Assembly: GCA_039545355.1 (NCBI GenBank)
Contig: BCJJ01000006.1
Span: 1,769,686 to 1,833,685 of the forward strand
Direction of reading: 5' to 3'
DNA: 64,000 bases
DNA from: Trichosporon coremiiforme
Lineage: Eukaryota; Basidiomycota; Tremellomycetes; Trichosporonales; Trichosporonaceae
The notes beneath the pieces were generated by a model that had not been told where the DNA came from, searched no databases, and was given only the letters and a program-made list of their open reading frames with translations. How positions within the stretch are numbered: the first letter of the stretch is position 1; every line of letters begins with the position of its first letter. Shown piece by piece: positions 1 to 9,925 of the stretch. A program made the position numbers and the translations under genes.

Positions 1-942
1 CACGCCCCGATCACCCTCTGGTTCATGGACGCCCCCTTCGGCAAGTTTTCGTGGAACAGCGTGCTTAACCTCCCTGCTGGCATTGCATGGGCGGTTATGG
101 AGTGTGTCTCTGTGGGTCTCCTCTCCTTGAGCTTCGCTTGTACTTCTGTAGCTGACCTCGCAGCCTGCAGTCTTCTTCGCAACACTGAAACGACTCGTAC
201 CCTTCGACTCGCTATCGTGGCGCACCTGGATTTTGATCGGCTGCTATTCGGTGCACTATTTCCACCGTGCGCTGTTATCACCACTGTACCTCGCACCGAA
301 GCGTGCGCCACTGCACCTCGTCGTCGTCCTCGCCGCATTCATCTTCAACGGGCTCAACGGCTCGCTCTTGGTGTACCAGTTCGCGCAGCTCCAGCCGAGG
401 ACAGGGCTGCTGTATTGGGCGGGCATTGGATTATGGGCGCTCGGGTTTTACGGGAATGGTGAGTGAACAGCTTTGGGGAGTGTCATGAGAAGCTGACATC
501 AGTGTACCACGATGAGCTGCTGCACGACCTCCGCCGCCCGCCGGAACAGCGCCGAGTGTCGAAGTCGAAAGCCAAACCCCAGAAGTACGCCGTCCCCCAC
601 GGAGGACTGTTCGAGTACATCTCCTTCCCGAACTACTTCTGCGAGTGGTGAGAGCTTCCTCGCTCCGTTCAAGCTGACGCCAGGCTCGAGTGGAGCGGCT
701 TTGCGCTCGCTGCCGGTCCGCTGTTCGTACCCGTCCCGCCGCTGTCGAATATGGGGCGGTATGCTCTGCGCCTAATGCCGCTTGGGAAGCTGTGGCCGAC
801 ACATCTTCTCGCACCGGCGTGGGCTTTCGTGCTCGCGGAGGTGACCAGCATGCTGCCCCGTGCACTGCGAGGTCACGCATGGTACAGACGGACATTCGAC
901 TACCCGGCGAGCCGCAAGGCAGCAATCCCCTTCATTCTCTAA
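1..942 (+). CDS. Steroid 5-alpha-reductase family protein (5' partial)
   Basis: C-terminal part of a membrane NADPH-dependent reductase of the steroid 5-alpha-reductase (DET2/SRD5A) family; the start lies left of the window. Exons about 1-105, 164-458, 503-647 and 684-942; the first splice junction is uncertain by a few bases. Family signatures seen: DAPFGKFS with the following LNLPAGIAWAVME segment, the HYFHRALLSPL stretch, and near the end GGLFEYISFPNYFCEW followed by LEWSGFAL, which is the typical C-terminal catalytic block. Several hydrophobic segments fit an ER membrane enzyme. Fungal members act on sterol or polyprenol-like double bonds; which substrate is used cannot be read here. The gene is tail-to-tail with AAR2, only about 30 bp away, so 3' ends probably overlap. 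Confidence 0.85.
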
Positions 943-974
943 ACTGTAACACGTTATAGATACATGCATCTTGA

Positions 975-2342
975 TCAATCTTCGGTCATCTCAACGACTT
1001 GGGGAGCGTACTCACCCTCCTCGTCTTCGTCATCGTCACCGCTGCCGAGCGCCTCGATGTCCCACCCAAAGCGAGATCCGGCCTTCTGCAATCCCTGCCA
1101 CTCACGCGCGACACGCTGCGCGAGACCCCACCATCCCGGCTCGGCCAGGGCGGCGCTCACATTCTGCCGCAGCTGCTCGATCTCGCCCTGGAGGAAGGAA
1201 TCCACTGACGGGAGCTCGGTGTCGAACGCCGTCTCGGGGAGAGACGCGAGCTGTGCTGCCAGTGCACGGATCAGCTCGAGTACACACTCTCGTGCCTGCT
1301 GGTTAGCTAGGAAGCAGGTACGTCAGCTCACGTTATCGTTAGCCTGGCCGGATGGGAAACGTTCTGGCTGAGCAATAGCGAGCTTTGATCGACACATCAC
1401 AGCGAGGAGACGCTTGTACGGCGCCAGAGCGGCGTAGCACCACACGTTTGTCAGCAGCAGGAAGCTCAGCTGCAGCTCTCCCAGCAGTGCGCGGGGACCT
1501 GTCATTAGCTCCTGCCTAGAGCTTCAGCTTACCTCCAGCATCGCCCGCGAGGCGCTCCCAGAGCTTGCTCTTGTCAACGCTCCAACGGCTTACGTCGCCA
1601 GCCTCGCTGCCCTCTGGCCATGACCTCCGCAGATCAAACACGGGGAGGTGCAGTTCCGGTGCGCCGGCGCTCGCCTGCGTCGAAGCCAGGAACTCCTGCG
1701 CCGCGGCGTCTTTGTCCTTCGCATCAAACGTCTCGCCCTTCACCTGTGACAAGGCGTCGAGTTTTCCTCCGGGAATGGCCTTCTCGACAACAGTCTTGCT
1801 GATGCACGTTGTTAAGCCCTTCCACCCGTCAAGTCCCGCGAACGGATACGGCGCGAGTTGGGGGTCGAGCTCCCTCAGCTCCGCCTCGGGGATATTCGTC
1901 CGCGGTGCGCTCGTACTCTCAGAGGCGGGGTCGAACTTGATCCCAATCCGCTCCTTCGGTTCCCAGACGTGCACGAACGCAGCACGCAATGGCAGCGCCG
2001 CAGCGTCCGGGATGCCTGGTCCGGCGTCAGCCTGGCCCTCGGGGATCTCCTCGATCTTGGCCCCCTCGGTCGGGTTGTGCGCCGGCGCTGCCTTCGGTGC
2101 AGGCGCCCAGACCATCAAGTGCAGTCCGGGGGGCACAAACTTGGTTCCCGAGAACACATTCGCGACGTGATACCTGGTGTCAGCTAAGTCCACAGGCAAT
2201 CCCAGCTGAAAAGGAAGGCACGAGCGCAGGGGAGAACTCACGTTCCGTCAATGCCGACCTCGGAGCCGCGCGGCAAGCCCTGGATGAGCGCAAAGCCTCC
2301 CGCGTCCCAGAGAGCGCGTGCTTGTTCTGGAGTCAGAGACAT
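975..2342 (-). CDS. AAR2: AAR2 splicing factor homologue (U5 snRNP assembly)
   Basis: Aar2 binds Prp8 in the cytoplasm and nucleus during U5 snRNP maturation, occupying the place later taken by Brr2. Exons (high to low): 2242-2342, 1533-2173, 1332-1498, 975-1298, giving about 410 residues; the last acceptor has two CAG choices three bases apart. Start chosen at MSLTPEQARALW because it opens the conserved N-terminal block: GGFALIQGLPRGSEVGID, then after the first intron FSGTKFVPPGLHLMVW, which matches the Aar2 'fkGvkmiPPGlHfl' signature. The C-terminal block LLGELQLSFLLLTNVWCYAALAPYKRLLAVMCRS is also typical. The tail ends in an acidic stretch. It shares a 200 bp divergent promoter with the JmjC gene. 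Confidence 0.87.
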
Positions 2343-2542
2343 GATGGATGAGTGTGAGATGACATCAGGTCGCTCGCTGCTCGCCAATGACTTCGTACGC
2401 AATGTTCGACTGCTCGACGGTGGAGGTACCGGGGCGGGGCTCCGCACACTTCATCAAGATCTGGCTGACGATTGATGGGTGAATCTCGACTTTCCGAGAT
2501 TCCTTGTTCTTGCTCTCTATCTCTCATCTCCCACCATTAACA
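2343..2542. promoter_or_regulatory. Divergent promoter AAR2 / JmjC gene
   Basis: Only 200 bp separate the two start codons, so both transcripts must be driven from this stretch and their 5' leaders are short. No clear TATA box is visible. A CT-rich run just before 2543 looks like a leader for the plus-strand gene. Confidence 0.55.
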
Positions 2543-3561
2543 ATGAGCCTTGCGGCGGTGTTTCGCCGCACGCCGCGGCGATTTATGACTCCCGTGCAGC
2601 TCGCGGCACACCTTGCTCCGCCTCTCAGCTCTCCACCAGCACCGACAACGACGGCGACGACCGACCCGGCGCCCGCCGATGCCGAGGACCGCGAGCCGGT
2701 TCATGGCCACCCCGTGGTGCTGCCAGACCTTACAAAACAGTGGCCCACAGTCACTCCGGAAAGCCTGAGGGGTATTCTGGGGGACAAATCCGTCGAGGTC
2801 GAGCTCGGACGCCGAGGGAGGGGATACCTCGACACAGCCTGGCAGCGCGTCGAGATGCCGTTCTGTAAGCTTTCCATTTGATCATCCTTAGCTGACGAAC
2901 AGCCTTCTTCCTAGACTACATCTCGAAGTCCGACTTGGCGCCTTCAGATTCCCATGCCTCTGCCAACGACGTGCCGACTCCTTCCGCCTCCACAAACCCG
3001 CAAGCCCCCTCGTCACACTTCCCTCACAACGCCCCCAATGCCCCCGACCACGCGACCGCCTCCTCCTCCGACGCCACGGCCGGCGCAATGCATCTCTCAG
3101 CCTACCTTGCGCAACTCCCGCTCCCTTCCTCTCTCCCCCTGCCTCCGCTGGAGCACTACACCTCAGTCAAGGGGGATGTGTACGGCCGCACACTCTGGGT
3201 CGGCAACGCTTCCTTCACGCCCTTCCACCGCGATCCGAACCATGGCATCTACACGCATCTCTTCGGCGAGAAGGTGTTCTACCTCGTCCCGCCGCAGAAT
3301 GAGGGACATCTCGCCCCCGCGGCGGGTATTCTCCGCAACACGTCCAGAGTGCCTGTGCCGATCTCGTGTCTGGATGCTGGGGAGGAGATGGGCGACCTCG
3401 AGCATCCCCCGGAGGTGTATCGCACCATGATTAGGGAGGCGGCAAAGGGAGGGTACACCGCCCGCCTCAAGGCTGGAGACAGCCTGCTGATCCCGATGGG
3501 GTGGTGGCACAGTGCCGAAGGACTGGGTCTCGGCGTAGGCGTCAACGCATGGTTCCGTTAG
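2543..3561 (+). CDS. JmjC / cupin-8 domain 2-oxoglutarate oxygenase
   Basis: Predicted Fe(II)/2-oxoglutarate hydroxylase of 326 residues, exons 2543-2864 and 2903-3561. The acceptor at 2902 is preferred over a later CTAG because it restores MPFSFFLDYISKS, a usual cupin-8 segment. The iron triad is complete: HRD in TPFHRDPNHG (His about 215, Asp about 217) and the distal His in MGWWHS (about 310). GEKVFYLVPPQ between them is the common cupin strand. The N-terminal part (HPVVLPDLTKQWPTVTPESL) is the typical entry to this fold. A Ser/Ala/Pro-rich insert sits at about residues 120-175. The substrate (histone, tRNA base, ribosomal protein) cannot be assigned; TYW5-like or JMJD7-like relatives are possible. 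It is convergent with SDH3, which begins its 3' end 212 bp away. Confidence 0.85.
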
Positions 3562-3772
3562 CATATCTCTGTAGTCAGATGTATCAGCATGTCAACAATC
3601 GTCAGGTGCCCAAGTCCTCTCTTCTGACGACCAGGTACGTTCACTTCGCAAACCCAGTCTCGCGAGCTCAGTGTCGGTGCTATTGCATGTCGTGCATTGC
3701 TTTGGTTGCTACAATTCCCTCGTGAAAATCCTCCTAGTCGTCTAGTCTAGTTCGTGACATAGGCGAGCTTTT

Positions 3773-4781
3773 TTAGATGCCAAAGACAAGGTAGAGGGTG
3801 GTCGCGACGGAAGCGGCGAGGACGGCGTATCCCGAGGCGTAGACACCCTTCATGGAGAGACCTGCATGTCAGCTCAAGTGCATAGTTAAGCAGCTGGGTC
3901 GGAGTTGGGCACGCAGGGCGCTCGGACATGTGTTTTCCGCTAATCCATAGCCGGTGAAGTCTGGCCACCTCGCCTGTTCGTCGACTGCTGCCGCTGCTAG
4001 ACTCGCCGCCTTCACAACAGGCGATCTGGGTACTCCAAACTGCGGCTAGGACGAGACGCGGACTCTGCAAACACACGTCCGAACTCCGGCCCAATCACAA
4101 CACGCGAGTTACTCACCCTTTCCAGTGTCCCACATGAGGTGGCGGAGACCGTTGAACGAGTGGAACGAGAGGGGGAAGGCGATGAGGGTCTTGCCGGTGA
4201 TCTTGAGCCAGGTGGGGAGGTCGTGGACAAGGTTGATGAGGTGGGTCGAGTCAATGGCGGGGTAGAGGGGGTGGAGGCAGTAGGCGAGGGCACCAACGTA
4301 GAAGAGACCGCCGAGGGCGACACCAGTGATACGGTGGAGACCAGACAGGTACCAGGTGAGCTGGGGCTGGTAGATGTCGAGGTGGGGCGAGTTGGGGCGG
4401 TTCATGCGCTGCTGGTTAAGGAGCTCGTACTGCTGCTTCTCGGAGATGGGGTTGGTCTGGACTCCGCGGCGGAGGGCGGGGAGGCGCGACGCGACCGCGC
4501 GGGGAGCGGTGCGGAGGGGAGCTGGGGTTAGCTATGTGGAACGTTTCGGTGAGCCATCTGCCTGCGCTGCCGTCGTTATAGAGCGCCCTGTTGTACACGC
4601 GATAGGTCTCGAGACACTGATCGAACGCGGGCGGTTGTCGAGTTCGCAAGACCTGGCTCGCGTGTCTTTTCGGCTATCGGGATCGGACGAAAACGACGGC
4701 GGAGCGGCGACGGCAGCAGCGAGTGCGCTACTCACCCGCAAGACCGCAACGAAGGAGACCGGGACGGGCGATGAACGACAT
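3773..4781 (-). CDS. SDH3: Succinate dehydrogenase cytochrome b subunit (SDH3)
   Basis: Membrane anchor of mitochondrial complex II, binding heme b and ubiquinone with SDH4. Exons 4736-4781, 4117-4521 and 3773-3861 give 179 residues. The N terminus MSFIARPGLLRCGLA with many Arg and no acid is a mitochondrial presequence. Core signatures: NRPNSPHLDIYQPQLTWYLSGLHRITG (with the Ser and Arg used at the quinone site) and SFHSFNGLRHLMWD, which contains the heme-ligand His region. Three hydrophobic helices follow, the last in the short final exon. Introns are 255 and 214 nt, five times longer than usual for this window. Convergent with the JmjC gene. Confidence 0.95.
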
Positions 4782-5164
4782 GGTTGAGCGGTGAGTTGTC
4801 GAGACTCAAGTTGTCGTCGTCGACTTGGTAGTTGGACCGAGCGGGCGAGCGGGCACAGCGAGCGTACGGTGGGAGTGGAGTTGGGCAGGGGGGATGGTCC
4901 ATTTTGGTCCCGTCGTGCAATACGGTTGCTGTCATTGGGCGTCCGCGACGAAGGACCTTCCGCGTCCGAATATGTCCGAGTGTGGCGGGGGAACATCACG
5001 TGGCGTCGGTCACTCACCGAGCGATATGAGCTTAGGGCATCGTCCCGGACAATGAACAGCAGACAACAGAAGAGCAGACGTAGCATATGGATCTGGGCTA
5101 GGTGAGGGTATGACAAGTAATGCCAATAGGTAGTGATACATCGGATATTTGTTACAACAGGTGA
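4782..5164. other. Intergenic: SDH3 promoter and CCZ1 3' flank
   Basis: Gene-free stretch that must hold the SDH3 promoter (minus strand) and the CCZ1 terminator. I see no open reading frame with coding character and no clear TATA box. Confidence 0.5.
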
Positions 5165-7669
5165 TTAGATGCTCTCGCAGTCATAGCTCCACTGGCGCAA
5201 GGCTCTCTCCGCCTCCGTGATGCCTACGTTTCGATGAGTCTGGACGAACAGTTCCGCGCCATCTTCCTCCTCCTTTCGGGCAACGAAGCGGCCGCTAGGG
5301 AGTTGCCCGAAGCTGTTCAGTGTGCCTATCTCACGGAGATTGGCCAGAGCTACGAGCTCTAGATTCGGCACGGGGCGGACCTTCGTCACTCCGGGCGTGT
5401 GATAGATCCCCAGAGGAAGCTTCTCGGTGGAAGGAGACGACATGGGCGAGGGTGTAATTGTCGCGGATGGAGCTGTATCAAGAGCTGTGAACACATCTTT
5501 CAGAGTGGATGGATCGATGAAAGGCATCTCCTTAACGTCAGCGTCGTCGGAAGACCGCGATTGCATCTCGGTGTCCTTCTCATCACCCTCCTTGTCGCTG
5601 TCGGCGGTTGTAGGCAGAGTCTCTCCGTCCTTTGTCGGCGCTGCGTCGGCTTCGGTTTCAGGCTCCACGATGAACACCATCGCTCCATTCCTAACGACAA
5701 ATCGGAGTCTCGCTTTCTGCGGAACGTAGATAGCCCGCTGGACCCATGGGTCCGGCTCGCTCGCCAGTGCGTCCTGGATAGCAATGCTTGGTGGGCGACC
5801 CTCAGGCGCTATTAACGACGGCGTGCTCCGCGTTGTGCGTACCGACGCGCCATCGTCTACTAGCGTTGTGCCTTCACTAGTGTGGAGGGATGGCTCTATC
5901 GTTGCAGTGGCGTCCGTCATGTCGGTTGCAACACTTGGCGCAGCATGTGCGTGGCCCAGCGTAGAAACGGACGGTGTGGAAGCCGTAGATGGGTCTGAAG
6001 CGACGGAAGTCACGATCGAGTCGCCGGCGGAGACTGCTAACATTGGCACTTGCGGACCAGGCTCCTTAGAGGAGGGTATCGGGAGCGTTGCAGAGGGAGT
6101 CGGTGTAACGTCTGCTTCATCCGACTTGGACTTCGTACTCGCCGAATCTCCCTTGTCCTCGTCGTCCTTAGGATCGTCCCCTGCGTTGCTTTCATCGACT
6201 TCAGCCGACTTCTTGGCGTTGTTGAGATCCAGGGACTCCGGAAGCGTCGATGCCTCCTGTTTGTCTTTCGACTCCTTGACGTCGGGCGCCGGGGAAGCTG
6301 GCTTTGAACCCAGGCCGAAGACGCCTCCAATGTCGTTGAACCAACGTCGGCCCCCGCCCGAGGCCGTGACCTTGTGGGCCGGCGGCGGTTTAGGGGGAGG
6401 CGTTGCACTCGCACTACGAGGCGCGAGCCCCACCCATGACAACGGCGTCCAAGCTTCCTGCCTGAGGTCCTTAGCCTCCTTGCGGCGGAAGCCGAAGCCC
6501 AGAGCTTGACGCTCTGTCTTCTTCTCCTTCTCCGGCGCTGGCGGGAGCGGGACCAGCGGGGTAAGATACCGCATCAAGGCGTCCGTGATCGGCGGGTCGA
6601 GCTGAGGTCCTGCGGATGCTCGCAGCACGGCGCCATCGGAGCTTCGTGTTATGAGGCCGACGGTTGAACGCGGCGGTGGTGGGAGTGCCTGGAGTTTGAC
6701 CTGCAGCGCCGGGTCTGACGGCGCTTGACCACCAAGCCATGTCAGTAGAGACGGAGGGGACAAGTACGTCGCTTCGAAGGCGAGCGTGAAACGCGTGAAG
6801 AACCGCTCGAGCTGGCTAACGAAATCGTGACCAGGCTCGTGCGTGTCGAAAGCACCATGAGTGAGCTGAAGTCAGCAACTGGGACCAGTGGGCAGGCTCA
6901 CGCAGAAGTCTTGGTAACCTCGTTCGAGCCCCGACACGAGCATCTGGTCGGACAGGGCGTGCACGCCCGACTCTGCGCTCTTGATGCAGATGTACATGTA
7001 CCAGTTTGGCAAAGGAGCATACACAATCATGCGCGAGTGCGAGCCATGAACGGCCCAGACGTTCTTCTCGCCGCACGACGGCGCCGCCATGTCGGAGAAG
7101 CCCATTAAGCCCTTCGCGAGACCGACCTGACGGAGCATCGTGTCACGCGACACTCCGCCCGCCTGGTGGGACGTGTAGAACACGATCTGAGCTGCTTCCC
7201 GTAAGTCGTCCTCTAAGTCGGGGTTGTCGTCCTCCTTGTTCGGAGACTGGCTGCTGGCGTCGTTGTTGGGTGCCTTGGTTGCGACATCGGCGTCGTCAGG
7301 ATTAGGATTTTTGCCAGATTCCAGAATTTCGCTTGACTTTCCATCCCTACTGCCGCCGGTAGTTGTGGTACCGGCTGGAGCTGGCTCGCTTGCATGCTTG
7401 GACGTCACGTGCGACGGATGCTCCGAGTCAGATTGAGAGCGAGACGATGGCGGGGCAAGGGCGGTCTGAGCATGGTCAGATGACCTTGTTGACTCGGTTG
7501 ACGGGTCATCAACTTTGTTCCGCTTCCTCTGTTTGGGCGGGATCAAGGTTGGATTGAAAATGACGAAGTGCGCGAGCTGAACGGGATCAGACTGAGATGG
7601 AGCCGCATGGTGTTGCGCGTGATGAGAATGTCTGTGGTGCGTCAAGGACTGGGCGGCCGGTGGTGGCAT
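5165..7669 (-). CDS. CCZ1: Vacuolar fusion protein CCZ1-like
   Basis: Ccz1 pairs with Mon1 as the exchange factor for the Rab7 GTPase Ypt7 on late endosomes and autophagosomes. Exons 6902-7669 and 5165-6865, 822 residues. The first part shows the longin-type opening LAHFVIFNPTLIPP, then, after a long low-complexity insert of about 120 residues, AAQIVFYTSHQAGGVSRDTMLRQVGLAKGL, followed by the segment with MIVYAPLPNWYMYICIK and ALSDQMLVSGLERGYQDF. This order (strand, disordered insert, IVFY, amphipathic helix, WYMYICI) is the fungal Ccz1 pattern. The rest holds a second large Ser/Thr/Asp-rich disordered region (about residues 390-680) and a conserved-looking C terminus. Name rests on motif recognition, not on a search. 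Head-to-head with the phosphatase gene. Confidence 0.72.
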
Positions 7670-8455
7670 GGTTGATTACGATTGCAACCGTACCGCCGGC
7701 CCCCGCCGTTGTTGCAAGGAAGGATGTTTTGGAAGGCGTTGGAGCTGATTGCGTTGGTTGCGTCGTGGGTCGCGAGGAGGGCCAGGAGCGGGGAGGCGTA
7801 GAGTGGGGTGCTTTGTCAGTGTGGTGAGCGCCGAGTGATGAGGAACGATGGTGGAACCGGTTAGATGGAGGGCAGTATTCCGATGCAGGAGAGGAATGGT
7901 GTGATGACGCGAGAGGGTGAGCGGGCGGCGGCGAGAGGCGCCAGGTTGTAGACAGACGGGGGAGACCGTGAGACCGAAGGCTTGGTGTCGGCCGGGCCGG
8001 TGCTTAGGCGAGTCAGCTGTCGAGCTGCAGCTGCAGAGCTTGTCAGCTGGGCGGCAGATGTCCCATCGCCCTGCGGCACGGCACTCCAGATTTGGTCCCG
8101 CCGAGGATTGCTCTGCATCACTGGCCAGCGCGCCCGCCGCCGTCCGTATGGCCGTTGTTGGGCCTACGAATTTCCAGCGTCACGAATTCAGCGGGACCAA
8201 ATCTTTAGCTCGCTGTGCGGTTACACTACCGCCGGCATGTATCCGGGGCATCATGGGGCTGAAGGGTACCCGAACTGACTCAGCCCGCATCCTAGCCGAG
8301 GGCCATTTCCCCCGCCCCCGCCAAGGCGGATCATTCCTGCAAACCGCCAAACCCAGTCAGTCCTGCCACCCCTGCTACATAAGATAATCCTCGACTTTCC
8401 TTCCTCGCAACCATCCCTCCAAACAAGCACACGACCCCCCACGCCCGCACACACA
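7670..8455. promoter_or_regulatory. Divergent intergenic region CCZ1 / histidine-phosphatase gene
   Basis: 786 bp between two start codons. The last 150 bp before 8456 turn C-rich on the plus strand, as fungal 5' leaders often do, and a CTACATAAG at about 8381-8389 is a weak TATA-like candidate for the plus-strand gene. Nothing coding is seen. Confidence 0.45.
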
Positions 8456-9925
8456 ATGGTCCACGAACCGACGCGGAAACGAATCCTTCTCGTTCGCCAC
8501 GCTCAGGCCGAGCACAAGTGAGTAGCACATCGATATCACCGCACGGCCCGTTATCAGTGCTGACAACAACAGCGTCGCCAGTGACTGGGAGAGTGAGTCG
8601 ACCCCACCGCGCCTTTCTTCCACCAACGCATCAAACTAACATCCAAAGTTCCCGACGCGCCCCTCACCAAGGTCGGACGACGACAGGCTGGCAACCTGCA
8701 TGCAGCCACCCGCACTGGGCTGCAGGCGACCGCCGAACTTCTGGTCACTTCACCGGTAAGTTAATCTGCCACCGCGGCCCCACTACGCCCGAGGCTGACA
8801 GTGCGCTAGATGCGTCGCGCGCTTGAGACCACGCTCGCTGGCCTCCCCAACCTGAAGGAGCGTCTCGAAGCCCAAGGCAAACCGACCATCGTCCTCGACC
8901 TTGCCCAGGAGGTCGGCGAGTGAGTACCACCCCTCCCCATGCATGACGACGAGCTCGCTATCAAGGAAAATTCTTGCTATCTCTCCGAGTCGGCAAGTGC
9001 CACTCGAGTTGATTTGGTATCTTAGGGTCCAAGGAGCCCCCGTCACCAAAAAGATCGCCTGGTATCAAGGGTCCAATACCAAATCTCGCCACCCCGCGGC
9101 CGACGCCACCACGCGACATACCAAACTGCATACCAAATCTTGTCACCCAAACCAAACTGGTCCAAGTTGATGCGTTATGCGTCGCCGTCGCTTCAGTTAT
9201 GCGCGGCGTAGCGTTTGGTATGCGGCGCGGCGTGGCACGGTACGACGGCGCCGCGGGGTTGACGCAGCCGGTCCTCGGTTTGGTATACCCGCCCAAGGTT
9301 GATCCTCATGGAGGGGGCTAGGCACCGTTTCACCCTCACGTCTTCACGGAACCCCGTGACCACGATTTTCCTCGCAGTTTCCGTCATGTGACCCGAAACG
9401 GCCGATGCTAACACACACCAGCGAGCCGTGTGACGTACCGCTTCACCCGGTCGAGGAGCTTGCGGCCTCCAACGACGGCATGTTCCAGCGTGCCGGGCTC
9501 GACTTCAGCACGCTGTCGCCCGACTATGCATCCAAGAAGGGCGTCTTTGACCCTGACAACACCGAAGAGCGTGCCCGTCAGCTGCGCCAGTGGCTCCGCG
9601 CCCGCCCCGAGCGTGAGATTGTTCGTGAGTAGCGCCCGCAGCAACTTCACACACCAAAGCATGCGCTAACGCTTCAGTCGTCGCTCACGGTGACATCCTT
9701 CGCTACCTCGTTGACGGCTACCACTCGTCACGGCGGTGGGAGCACTGCGCAGTGCTCCTGACCACGTTCGAGACGAACGAGCACGACTGGGACGCGCGCC
9801 TCGTCGAGGTCGGTCCGCGCGGCATCGTCGAGCCGACGCGCCGCCCAAACCACGTCTTCTGGTCCGACATTGTCGAGCGCATCGCGACGCCGACGATTGA
9901 GGCTCCGAAGATACTTTCCTGCTGA
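8456..9925 (+). CDS. Histidine phosphatase (phosphoglycerate mutase-like) protein
   Basis: Cytosolic-looking member of the histidine phosphatase superfamily. Six exons: 8456-8517, 8573-8592 (only 20 nt), 8649-8755, 8810-8919, 9422-9624, 9678-9925. Catalytic core is intact: RHAQAEHN (nucleophile His in the RHG/RHA motif), the ATAELLVTSPMRRALETT segment with the phosphate-binding Arg, and VAHGDILRYL with the second catalytic His. No signal peptide. Relatives include fungal PGAM-like phosphatases of unknown substrate, so the reaction is not assigned. The fourth intron (8920-9421) is 502 nt, about ten times the local norm, and carries repeats described separately. Confidence 0.85.
9011..9290. repeat. 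Cluster of TACCAAA/TTTGGTA repeats inside a long intron
   Basis: Copies of the core are at 9011-9020, 9076-9085, 9117-9126, 9128-9139, 9213-9223 and 9278-9289, in both orientations. The first pair, GATTTGGTAT and ATACCAAATC, is a perfect 10-bp inverted repeat bounding 75 bp; inside it AGGGTCCAA occurs twice as a direct repeat. This could be a small degraded inverted-repeat element or a binding-site cluster. Confidence 0.6.
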
